Assembly: GCA_024803745.1 (NCBI GenBank)
Contig: JANJXV010000024.1
Span: forward strand, 16,501,927 to 16,565,926
Direction: 5' to 3'
Length of the DNA stretch: 64,000 bases
Origin: Megascapheus bottae
Lineage: Eukaryota; Chordata; Mammalia; Rodentia; Geomyidae
In this document: piece after piece, positions 26,223-37,040 of the stretch
Layout of the letters: each line of letters begins with the position of its first letter
Numbering within the stretch: position 1 is the stretch's first letter
Notes under the pieces: model-generated
Seen by the model: only the letters and a program-made list of their open reading frames with translations
Database searches by the model: none
What the model was told of the DNA's origin: nothing
Translations under genes and position numbers: made by a program

Positions 26223-29200
26223 CACACACCTACACCCACCTACTCCCCCCAAACATGTTAAAGCATAACATGGGAACACCTTCTTCAGACCCAGTAGGTA
26301 TGGGGTTCCTTGCATAAGTTCATGCTAGGGGAGAGAGATTTTTCTACCCTAAATATAGCTTGGGTAGTAGAAACTGGTAACTGAATAATAAGGTTGGTTT
26401 AGTTGATAGAAAATTACTAAGAGCAGGTCCGGGATGTGGCTAAGAGCAACATGTCAGAGGTAAGGTGGACTCTAGTTAAACCAACCTAACAGGATTCTTC
26501 GTGAGGAGAGGCCAGGGTAAGCAGGCATGCCCTGGAGGATGGCACAGAAGGGAGAACGTGATCAGATATTAAGGATAAGGAGTTCACATTGAACTTTTAG
26601 CAGAGTTCTTTGCCCAAACTGGATTTTACAGGAGAACCTTGCAGAAGTTTCAGACACCCAACCAAAGTTTGTCCATTTGAAGAGTCTTTGAAATGATCAA
26701 CTAGCAGACAAAGATTTAACTCTGAGGAAGGGAGCAGGGCACTCCGGGACTGGAGCTGAGTCAGGAGCTGCAGACAGAGGAGGGACTGGGGAAGGTGTAG
26801 GCCAAGGCAGGGCCTCTGGATGTCACATGCTGATACTGTGGTTGCTTCCTAGCCCAGAAACCAGAAAGCACCTGCTGTGCTGAGAAGGAACCCAGTGGGA
26901 GAGGAGGAGAGGGAGGGCAGAAGGAAGCGATACAAGGAGGTAGGGAGGCAGAGAAGCACTGAGGACAAGGGAAAACGGGGGGGGGGGGTCAGAGAGAAGC
27001 TGAAACAGAAACGCAGAGTGCTAAAGGCAGAGCAGTGGGTGGTGTGGGGGAGAGATCTAGAAAATGGACCCATTTCAGATATCCAGGAGCAGTAGTTTCA
27101 ATGCCTGGGATTTACACAGAGATTTCCCTCTGTATTATGCTCTGTTGTCTTCACTTATGTACAAGTGGAGGCAAAGACTGGGTTGGAGTGGGGAGGCAAG
27201 AAGGGTGTCAGCAGGGCTTGCTTCTGTCCCCAGTCTCCTGAGACCACAGCGTCTTATATTCCCAAACATCTTCACAGAGGTGGCATGCTTTTTAGCTCAG
27301 TGCTATGAAGGCTCAAATCCCCCTGAAGAGCTTCAGGGGACAGCCCTTTTCCCCAAGGGCCTCCTACGGAGTGCTGGGCTTGTATTGTCCATCCTTATGG
27401 ACATTCTGGGGCAGTTGGGCTGTCCTTTCCACTCACACTACTCTAAGGCTATACTCCAAACAAGTCCCATAGTCTTGAGGGACACACAACCCCAGCAGGA
27501 ATCCACAGCTCACCTTAAACCCAAGATATATCCTCTTAATGTTTGTTTGTCATCTCAAGCAAACAGCAGTGTCCAGCCACAACACAAGGGTATGAAGAAT
27601 TAAAAAGGCATTTTTAGAAAAAGGTCCTTCCTCAAAGAAACCTCCACCCTCCAGAGAGATGCATGACACAATGGCAACAAACAGGGCGGGGGGGGGGGGT
27701 TCACTGATTCAACTACAAGTAAGGTATAACCATCGTTATGTATTTCTGTAATTATGCAAACTAGCTCCAGGCCATGGGCTGTGGTTGGTAACAGTTTGTT
27801 CATCTCCTTGGTACATCTAGGCTCAGCGTTCCCTTGCACAGAAGTCACCCCAAGACACTGCGAGGGCCCTTGGTAGCCTGCAGGCAAATCTCAGATTACC
27901 AAGGCCTCATAAACTGCCCTCCTCCTCTGGGGCCTGAAAGCAGCAGGAAGTTTCTCTGTGCTGAGGAGGGTGCAGGGGTCAGGGGAGAATTCAAACAGAG
28001 AGCAGAGGGGGTCTTTGAATGGCAGGTGTGTGGTCAAACTCCTTATACTCCATATAAATAGGAATGCCCTTTGAAATTCATGGAGCTGTAGATCCTGACT
28101 CAGTGGCCAGGGCTGGAGTTGAACTCTGCTCTTCTGGCAGACTCCAGGATACTGCCAAAGGTGCCAGTCCCTAGTCACGCTTTGAGAAGCAAAGGAGAGA
28201 CATCGAAAAGGAAGTAGAAAGGATTAAAGGACAACATGTTCCTGCATCTGAAATCTATTTTGGTCCACTTTTGTACCTGGCCTTGAGTTCATTGTATTCT
28301 GTATACATCCCAGTACATGTTTAATCTAATGGTCGCCACCCCTAAAAGGAGGACCACAGGGCAGGCTCTGTATTACTCATGGGAATTCCTGGTGTGGTCT
28401 GTGCTGCCCTCTGCTGGTCTAAGTGCATAAGATCCAATTTCTCCACCTGGAGATGGGTGGGGTTTTCAGAAAAGGAGAAGAAGCAGTTCTGCAATATCGA
28501 AGGGTCATAATAAAACAAAACTCCAGACACCCACCTCTCCCACTCAGAGCATAGCACAGCTTGCAATTTGCAGAGTGAGTTCTTGAGAGTATGAGTTAGA
28601 TTTGCTAGAGCATTTGTGTGGTAGTATTTGGGTGGTAGTTATTTCTGAATTATTTTTCCAATTCACCCCCTTCCATCAAAAGAGATCAGAAAGAATATGC
28701 ATGCTGAAACAGTGTTCCTGCGAACTGAGGCTCATGGAGGCTAAGTCAGAGTGACAAGGACAATAGAAAGGGACCAGTCCCTGGCCAGTGCCTATCTCAC
28801 TCTGTGCCAGGAGGTGTGCCCATCCTTCAGGAATGGGATGGATGATGTCAGAGGGTCATCCTGCTGCTTCTGCCTCAAAAATGAGTTTGGCAAAGGTAGC
28901 TTCCTGGTCAGAAGAGGAGGGCAGCCCCTACCACTGATATTTAAATATACTAAGGAGCTGTTCCCTCTGTGTCTTTCTCCAAGCTGAGTTAAGGCCATCA
29001 CCAACAAACCCCAAATTGGGAATATCAACCCCAGGACTCTTTCTTAAAGACTTCCATGAAAGACAAAGATGGAAGAGGCACTGGGGGAGGGCCTCCTTCA
29101 CCCTCCTTACAAGTAGTAAACATCCTTCCATTTCTATCCCAGCAGAGGGCGACCCCTGCGGGGCTCCTTTCCCACCTGCTTCCTGCCTGTCACATAGTCA

Positions 29201-29837
29201 GTAGAGATTCACCATAGGGCCCCTAGGGGATGTGCTGGCTAATTGTGGGAAAGGGGGTCAGAAAGAAAAGCACAGCACAGCACAGCGCAGCTATCTACAC
29301 GCATACAGAAGAGAGGGGCTGCTGGAAAAAAACAAAACCCAAAACCCAAGGATAGATTGGTAGGAACAAATTCACAGAGGCTTCTGCTCCTCTGCCCTTT
29401 GCTACCCACCCTCCTTCAAAGCCTCTGTACCTCTTCTTCCAGACTGCCTTCAGCCTTCTTTCAGAGTCACCTGAGTATCTGTTTATTTGAAGACATCTGA
29501 TGCATCCAGAAGAGAAACAAATTCCACCTCACCTCATTCTCCCAGTCAGTTCTATCCTTCCTGCACTATGATGTCCTATGCCGAATGCATAATGTGTGCT
29601 TTACAAAAGAGGCCCAGCAAGGTAATTCAAAGACAGTAGATCTCAGATGCTCACGTAGTCTAAGCTGGAGCCTCATTCTTGCTGGTCATGTAGACATATT
29701 TTTGCCAAGAAATTTGCCCCACACCAGACTAGAGGTTTGGGGGATTTGAACCACCATGAGGTATAAATCATATATGTCATCATGGAGACATATTTCTGAT
29801 TGCCATATATGAATTTAAGTTAATCTCATTTTTTTTA

Positions 29838-30024
29838 AATTTTTTGCCAGTCCTTGGGCTTGAACTCAGGGACTGAGCACTATTTTTGGGCTTTCTTAAG
29901 GCTAGAGCTCTACCACCGAAGCCACAGCATCACTTCTGGTTTTTTTCTATGTATGTGGAATCGAACTGAGGTCTTCATGCATGCTAGGCAAGCACTCTAC
30001 CACTAGGCCAAACTCCTAGCCCCC
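29838..30024 (-). repeat. IDL-Geo-type dimeric SINE
   Basis: Antisense: 'ttttgccagtccttgggctt', 'gagctctaccaccgaagcca', 'aggcaagcactctaccacta', ending 'actcctagcccc'. Confidence 0.85.
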
Positions 30025-30112
30025 AAGTTTTATTTTTGTATTTTATTTTTTTTAAATTAACTCTAACCACACAGCTCACCTAGGGTGAGTTTTCTATATA
30101 ATAATTCAATCA

Positions 30113-30252
30113 CAGTTAGGCAGCAGGAGCTCATGCCTTTAATTCTAGCTACTCAGGATGTAAATGTCTGGAGAACTGTGAAAGAATGCCTGCCTGAGCA
30201 GAAGTTCATGACCTTATCTCTACAAATACTCTGAGGCTCTCCAAGGCATGAA
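30113..30252 (+). repeat. Composite SINE fragment
   Basis: 'ggcagcaggagctcatgcct' then 'ctagctactcaggatgtaaa' is a diverged left end of the composite SINE. Confidence 0.45.
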
Positions 30253-30488
30253 AATCCAGTTAGGTATCACACTCATTCTTGGCTCACTCTCAGTTGAAAT
30301 CAATGTGATGTTTTTTTTTCTCTCTCTCTGTATCCTGCAGTCCTCCTTCTCTTTTTCTGCTGTGTCACTGTCCAGTTTTGGAATGAGTGAGGCGTACTAG
30401 GCTTAGCTCTTTAAGTGTATCAATTCCCCAGGGAATTCATTAGATCCTTTGTTTGGAGACTATTACTGCTTCAATCCCATTTCTTTAT

Positions 30489-30686
30489 TTTTATTTTTTT
30501 TGCCAGTCCTAGACTTGAACTCAGGGCTTGAGCACTGTCCTTGGGCTTTCTCACGGATAGAACTCTACCACTTGAGCCTTAGCACCACTTCTGGCTTTTT
30601 TCTATGTATGTGGTACTGAGGAATTGAACCAGGCCTTCGTGCATGCTAGGCAAGCACTCTACCACTAGACCAAACTCCCAGCCCCT
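30489..30686 (-). repeat. IDL-Geo-type dimeric SINE
   Basis: Antisense copy from 'ttttttgccagtcctagact' to 'ccaaactcccagcccc'. Both monomers are recognisable. Confidence 0.87.
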
Positions 30687-31806
30687 TTAATCCCATTTCT
30701 TGTTATAGATCTGTTTAATTTATAGTAGGCATTTTGTTCTCTGTGTAGGGGTATTAACTTTGTCAGCAATTGCTTAGGTATTGAACACTTACCCAGATAT
30801 ATGTTGTATTTGAATAATGTATTTACTTAGCTGAAAATACAAGGCAGTGGCTATTCTACAGCAATAGATACACCAAGGAGAGCATCATTTTGATGCATAT
30901 AGATCACCTGTGCACATTACCTGCCACTGGATGGGTATAACCATATCTTCTACAGACTCTATGAAACCCTAGAAGTGCTTCCAAGTGCACACATGTCTGC
31001 TCTTTCCTAGCTAATATTGTATCACAGTCTTTTTCTTGTTTGGATTTTACAGGGGATAGGAAAGAAATCAACCTCCACAACTGGGATGCAAAGTGACAGA
31101 ATAGCAGAAGAGTTAGGCCCAAGCCTCTGCAGTACATTGCACATATATGTATCATCACTTTGACATTTAGACCAATTTAATTCTCAGTATATTCCTCTGT
31201 AAAACCTGCTTCATTATCGTATCTGTCTTATGGCACTGTGACAAGCAACTTAAAGAACACATATAAGTACAGTGTCTAACTGTACACAAACAGAAAACAG
31301 ATGAATTTGGACCCAGATAAGGTGGGTTCAAATCCTGCTTCTCTATGTTTCCCTGAGTGAGTTACTTAACATCTTGTATGCTACTTCATCTATGAAATGG
31401 GAATAATGGCACCTCCTACTGGAGAGGATAGATGGAGCACAGGGCCTAATGAAGCAACAACCAAAAAATTATCAAAGTACACAGCAATTAGAGAGAGAAT
31501 CTCTCAAAGAATAATATTTACAGGGCAATGACAGAACATTGCAATAAGAATGTTTCTCTATAAGAAATGATTGACATACTCAAGGATGGACAGCTGGGAA
31601 AAGTTTTTTTTAAGGTAAAAGTGGAGAAATTTATTTAAGCTTGGAGACCTGAGGCAGGATTTGGAGTGAGCTTCTCAATGCAGGTGGGCCACTGAAGTAG
31701 TAGTGTTCCAGATAGACAGACATGTATTCTCCTTCGTGATCACTTCAAAGTCAGTTCCAAGTTGCACTAGACAATGGATCTTGGTAGGAATAAAACAATT
31801 TATATC

Positions 31807-31812
31807 ATAATA
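31807..31812. repeat. Target-site duplication ATAATA (3' side)
   Basis: ATAATA abuts the 3' LTR and is repeated exactly at 40989-40994 next to the 5' LTR. Six bp is the class II retrovirus integration footprint. Confidence 0.88.
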
Positions 31813-32124
31813 TGCCGGGGCCAGCCGGCAGCAAACCAGGGTTCACAGATTGGGGTTCCTGAAATAGGGGGCAAGGACTAGGAAAAAATAGAAGAGAGAC
31901 AGACACACCGAGTCCGGGATGTCTGCAGTCCAGGTAAAGACTGCCGCGTTTATTTTCCACTCCAGCCTCTTCCCTCCTTGAGACCCCGGGAACTTCCAAG
32001 TGTTACATTCATATGGTAATTCTCAGGTCATTTAAACAGAATAAGGCCAGAAAACAATAAGACAATAAAGCCATTGTCTGATGCAAATCAAGGTACAGTT
32101 TGATTCCCACTCTGGCTCCCAACA
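31813..32124 (-). repeat. 3' LTR of the provirus
   Basis: 312 bp. On the minus strand it starts TGTTGGGAGCC and ends CCGGCA, with TG...CA termini. AATAAA within 'gtggaaaataaacgcggcag' marks R. It is near-identical to the 40678-40988 copy. Confidence 0.93.
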
Positions 32125-32143
32125 TATCCCCCGTTTTTATTTT
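32125..32143 (-). other. Polypurine tract next to the 3' LTR
   Basis: Minus strand AAAATAAAAACGGGGGATA lies immediately before the LTR TGTTGGG. A purine tract here primes plus-strand synthesis in retroviruses. Confidence 0.75.
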
Positions 32144-32857
32144 AAAAGAAACACAAGTGCAATTTTTATTCTTTCCTATACCTCTAATTTATCCTGTCAC
32201 ATTTTCCAAAAATGACTTTGGTCCCTTCGTCTAACGGGGATTGATGGGCAGAGATTCAGCTTCTGTGACTTCTTCAAGCTGACTCAGGGGCGTTGTCTCT
32301 GTGCTTGACCAGGGACCTTAAGAAGCCTAGCTTGTTTTATCAAGGGGTTGCAAGGATTAGATATTAGGAACAATAATTTACTCCAAACTAGAGATCATAT
32401 TTAACATTTAACAACTGCACAAACCATCTTTGGCTACAATAGTGTAGCTTACATAACACCCATTTGCAAAGGCTTTTTCTTGATTGTCTGTGGAACTAAA
32501 TTTCTGCAACCTTAACAATGCTTCAGTTGTCAGATCTAAACATATTAATAGAGACACAAGCCTCAGATCCACAAACTTTTCCTGAATTTGTGGCTGGTGT
32601 CAAAATAAAAATTTCGCTCAATTAGGACTTTAAACTACCCACTATCACAGAAGATTGACAAGTTCCTGCCCAGTTATGAAAGGCACGGGCATTAGTAAGG
32701 CATGCTTACAAACTATTCTATGACCTCCCGGCTCTGATTAATTTGATTGGCCAAGCACAAGTGACTAAGATCTGACACCATCTCTGCCATCCAAGCAGAG
32801 GCTTTTGTGTCCCAGTAGTGTCTCTCCACACAGGGATAAAAATGCCATTGGCATTTC

Positions 32858-33010
32858 ACTTTGTTGGTTGCTGTACTTGAACTCGGGGCCTGGGCACTGT
32901 CTCTCAGCTCTCCAGCTCAAGGCTAGCACCCTACCACTATGAGTCCCGAGCTTGGTGCTTGAGTGCTTCCCCCCAGCTTTTCAGCTCAGAGCTAGCACTC
33001 TGCCACTTCA
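32858..33010 (-). repeat. SINE-like fragments in the proviral 3' region
   Basis: 'cttgaactcggggcctgggc' with 'agctcaaggctagcacccta' matches the antisense composite SINE. A second, partial unit ('agctcagagctagcactctg') follows. Confidence 0.55.
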
Positions 33011-34625
33011 AGCTCCAAAGCAACTCTGTCCCAGCATTCTGCTGGCAGATTAGACACCACAGTCTCACAGGGACTTTGCTTTGCCCAGGCAGGCTCAAAG
33101 CTGCGGCTTTCAGATCAATGAGTCCTACAAAAGGCCATGTTACTCCAATTAAAGCAACAAGGTGGTCAACACAGAAATAGTCTCTAAGCATGAGCCTACC
33201 TAGAACTTGGTGAGGGCCAAACTTACATCTGAATGAGGATCTGCTGTCCTTCTCCATGGGCCTGCTGGAGATTGCTATACAGTAACTTACAAGAGTAAGC
33301 TGAAATAGCAATTAAGCAACCATTTTGATAGTCCTAATTTTCCTTGTTTCCTTTTTTAGAAACAAAACTTTAGGACAACTTTACTTTTAAATTTTGTTCA
33401 GAAACCATTTCTACTTTTCTTTAAAACTTTTACACTTTTTAACTTAAACTCTTAACACTTTGGTCTTTATTTGCATTTGAAAAACCTTTAAGGCTAAAGG
33501 AATTCCCTTTGCCTCCAGGCCCCCTAGGGCCCAGGTCACTCCCTTTGCCTTTGAAGAGACTTTTTGTATTATTCTGCAGTTTAGATTATTACTGCCTAGA
33601 ACTCCATCAACAGTTTAAACTCAAATAACAGTTTTTCCCTAATGCAAGAATTACAAACATCAGTGCATCAAAAGTTATCATCAGACTTCCAGTGTCAGTC
33701 TGCAAGAAAAGACAGATAGGCAAAGTTTCTGACATTAATGAACAATTTCACATTTAAATCTCTAATACATGTCTCCAAACTTTAAAGGTAATAAATCCCA
33801 AATTCCCTAATACCTCTGGGTTAAACAGGATACAATGTTTACAATGTAAACAGCTCTAAGTATTACAAAACCAGATTTTTTTGGGGGGGGTCTTTAGAAA
33901 AGTACTTTTTACCAATTTCTCTTTAAACCAATGTAATAATCCTTTGAGACATTGTAAAACATTCAAACCTAATATTTTTCTTGAAGTTTTAAGCTTAGAT
34001 TTACCCAATTGTCTTTGTGTTTAAGTATAAATTTATCCATTGTTTTATACAGCATGCTGACAATTTAACCTTGAACATGTTCACTCACTCATTCACACAC
34101 ATTCATACTCAAAGATCATAAAGCGCGCAAAATTAATATCGGCTGTTCATTTTCCGGAAGTTGTCAAGAGAGTTTTGCCAATTTTACTCTTACAGGTGAG
34201 AACCAGGTTCAAAACAAAACTTTTTGCAAGGCAACTTAGCTGGAATTTATTTTTCCAGGGCTTGTTACAACTGCAGACATGGGGGAGCGGCCATGCTAGG
34301 CCCAGAAATGTTCAAATAAATAACAAGGATGTGTGCTTGAGTACCATAAGGATCCATACTTAGAAATGGTACCAATTTTAAAGACAAAACTGGACAAGGA
34401 AAAATATGTAACACGAACAAGACAGAGAAACGGAGACTTTTAAATAATCAGACATTGACATATAACAAGAAAATTGGACTCAATCAGATACACTTAACAC
34501 AAAAAACATGAGCTCAAATGAATGTTTTCACCAAACAGTTATTTTTAGATTTAGACATGTCTTGCTGGTGGGACTCTCAGGTATGCCTTGTTATCGACAA
34601 GAAACTCAGAAGGGGAGGGGGGGTC

Positions 34626-34945
34626 TGTTGGGAGCCAGAGTGGAATCAAACTGTACCTTGACTTGCATCAGACGATGGCTATATTGTCTTATTGCTTTCT
34701 GGCCCTATTCTATGTAAATGACCTGAGAATTCTCATATGAATGTAACACCTGGAGGTTCCCTGGGAGAGGAGGAGGGAAGAAGGGGGAGTGGAAAATAAA
34801 CGCGGCAGTCTCGGCAGTCTTTGCCTGGACTGCGGACATCCCGGACCCGGTGTGTCTGTCTCTCTTCTTTTTCTTCCTAGTCCTTGTCCCCTATTTCAGG
34901 AACCCCAATCTGCGAACCCTGGTTTGCTGCCGGTTGGCCCCGGCA
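34626..34945 (+). mobile_element. Solo LTR nested in the provirus, opposite strand
   Basis: 320 bp from TGTTGGGAGCCAGAGTGGAA to GGCCCCGGCA, plus orientation, related to the proviral LTRs. AATAAA is within 'agtggaaaataaacgcggca'. GGGGTC flanks it exactly at 34620-34625 and 34946-34951, a 6-bp target duplication. It therefore inserted after the provirus and later lost its internal part by LTR-LTR recombination. Confidence 0.92.
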
Positions 34946-35296
34946 GGGGTCAAGGCGTCCCTTGACCACCCAGGCCTCTGTTTTAGGCCCACAGTGCACC
35001 TTTTCAAACAAACAAACAAAAATAAAATAAAATAAAATAAAACGCAGACATACGGGGGGTCGGCCGACTTCTACTTACCTCTGGAGGCCTTTGCTTTTCA
35101 CCTGGGCATCTTTTACAAAAAAGATTATTAAGAAGAGGGATGGTAAAGACAAAATAATGTCACATATTAAATTGTGTAGAGTCAATGAATATGTTAAAAG
35201 GTCCCTACATAATAGTAAAAGGAGGAGAAACACAGCTCATATGAATGTGTGGAACAAGTGGATCAGTAGCAGTCCCAATTGACATGCACAAATAAC

Positions 35297-36127
35297 TCAG
35301 GTCCTTCCCAAGTCGCAGGATGCACCACTGGAGGGTTGGGGGTGTAGGCCCAGTGAGTCGCTGCTTGGATGGCCACTGTCACTCTCCACGATCCGAACGC
35401 AGCGTTCAGGCAGCCAGCGGGCGTCATTTTCTCCTTGTGAAAAAACACATACATGCCCTCGACCCCAGGTTAGAACAGGATCGGGTCCATGCCAAGCACC
35501 AGTTAGGGGATCCTTCCACTTTACTAAGGCAAAAGCACGCTGCTCTCTTTTTTCCCAGAATCGCTGAGCAGCAGATAAATTATTTGAATCCAAATTCAAA
35601 AAATTTAAAACAAATAAAGCATGATTAAGTATATTCACAGGGGTAGCGGGATATGACTCTCCTTTCTGTATTTTAGCAATTTGATGTTTTAATAATCCAT
35701 TAGCTCTCTCCACGATGCCTTGACCTTGAGGATTGTAAGGAATGCCTGTAATATGAGTGATATTATAGGAATGGCAGAAGGATTGAAATGCTCGGCCTGC
35801 ATAGCCAGGGCCATTATCCGTTTTTATTTGTGAGGGAATCCCCATCACAGCAAAGCATCGAATGCAGTGAGAAATACAATGTTTAGTGGCTTTCTCAGCA
35901 AGGGGGGTGGCCAAGATAAAATTAGAATAAGTATCTACAGTAACATGAACATATTTTGATCGGCCAAATGATGGAACATGTGTGACATCCATCTGCCAAA
36001 TGTGATTAGAAAGCAGTCCTCGTGGATTTATACCTAAATGGGGGGCTGGTGAAAAAGGGACACAGTTGGAGCAAGTCTTAACTATTTGTCTTGCTGCTTC
36101 TCTAGATAATTTAAACTGTCGGTGCAA
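35297..36127 (-). pseudogene. pol: Proviral integrase (in frame after a stop)
   Basis: About 276 open codons. The zinc-binding CSNC pair is near the start; its His partners lie between the TAA and this segment. The catalytic core D,D-35-E is intact: Asp in WQMDVTHV, Asp in KTDNGPGY and Glu in GIVERANGLL. WHGPDPVLTWGRGHVCVF near the C terminus fits the betaretroviral integrase tail. A single stop separates it from RNase H, so the domain itself is little damaged. Confidence 0.88.
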
Positions 36128-36184
36128 GGCTCGACTGTTTTGATGGTGGATGGCATGTGACTGCTTAGCAAGTTCAACCTGAGT

Positions 36185-37040
36185 TTAGTAAACTCTGGTG
36201 GCGGAGTCAGTAACTGCATTGTCCTCACTTAAAGGGCCAGGAAGATTAGTGTGAGCTCGAACAAAGCCAAAAAAACAAGGGTGGTTGCGAGAACAAAGCA
36301 AAGTTTGTACTTGGCGAAATTGAGTCTGGATATTGGAGTTAGTAGTTCCAATAAAGGGAACAGTTTCTATGACTTGAAGAACACGAATTACATATTGACT
36401 GTCTGAGTATAAGTTAAAGGGCTCGTCTTGTAACAGGACGAGTGCTTGTAAAACAGTCTCTAATTCCACCTCTTGGGCAGAGGAAAAACCCGTAACCCAA
36501 GATTGAGTTTTCCCATTAATGGTCAAAGCAGCCGTTCCATTAGAGGATCCATCTGTAAATACTAAAGCGGCAGAAGATAAAGGCGAGGCCCGTACTATGG
36601 AAGGAAATAGAAACGTATGACACGCAGCAAATTGGAGAAGTTTGTTAGACGGGTAGTGATGCAAAATTTTTCCCGTATAATTCCCAAGCAATGGCCCAAG
36701 GATCGCAATGGGCGAATAGCCAATCTTGTTGTTGTAGATTATATAGGACACAGATAAAATGAGGTTCCTGACCTAAATATTTACGGGAATCCACTTGGCA
36801 CATATGTATCAGATTAGCTACCAATTCATAGTAGGGGGTCAGCACTTTGCCGGGTGTTGATGGTAGATAAAGCCATAAAAGTGGGCCATCCTGCCACAAT
36901 ACAGCAGTTGGGGAGTGAGAAGTAGCTAAAATGTAAACTCCCCATGGTTTAGAATAGTCACAATAGGTCACTTGTTGCTGGGAAATTGCCTTTTTTACAA
37001 TTTGGATGGCCCTCCTGGCGTCAGGATTTAATTTGCGCAA
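36185..37040 (-). pseudogene. pol: Proviral RT connection and RNase H (frameshifted)
   Basis: Continues from RT in a different frame (37040-36645: RKLNPDARRAIQ, LLWLYLPSTPGK, YYELVANLIH). It then returns to the RT frame in the overlap (36751-36185) with RNase H motifs VFTDGSSNGTAA, ELETVLQAL and LYSDSQYV, which supply the acidic active-site residues. The last segment ends in a TAA at 36185-36187, in frame with integrase beyond it, so that break is a simple nonsense change. Confidence 0.86.

Larger units (their letters stand above)
13742..31806. other. Intergenic region between AKR1B1 and the provirus
   Basis: 18 kb with no supported gene. Open frames here (for example 16285-16836 and 27064-27603) resemble no family I recognise, have no promoter or splice context and carry no conserved motif. 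Contents are the SINE and LINE fragments listed separately plus unique AT-rich DNA. Confidence 0.7.
32144..35296 (-). other. Proviral 3' region without env
   Basis: Between integrase and the polypurine tract. No long frame, signal peptide or transmembrane-type env sequence is seen. It contains a SINE-like fragment (32858-33010), the nested LTR (34626-34945) and otherwise AT-rich DNA of unknown origin, with an AAAC/AAAAT repeat near 35000-35042. The absence of env resembles intracellular (IAP-type) elements. Confidence 0.65.

Noticed and set aside
27064..27603. 179-codon open frame
   Set aside because: Translation resembles no family I know and the frame lies in intergenic DNA. Chance length is plausible.
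32937..33311. 124-codon minus-strand frame in the provirus as a possible env remnant
   Set aside because: Part overlaps SINE-like words, and no Env motif, signal peptide or membrane segment pattern is convincing.
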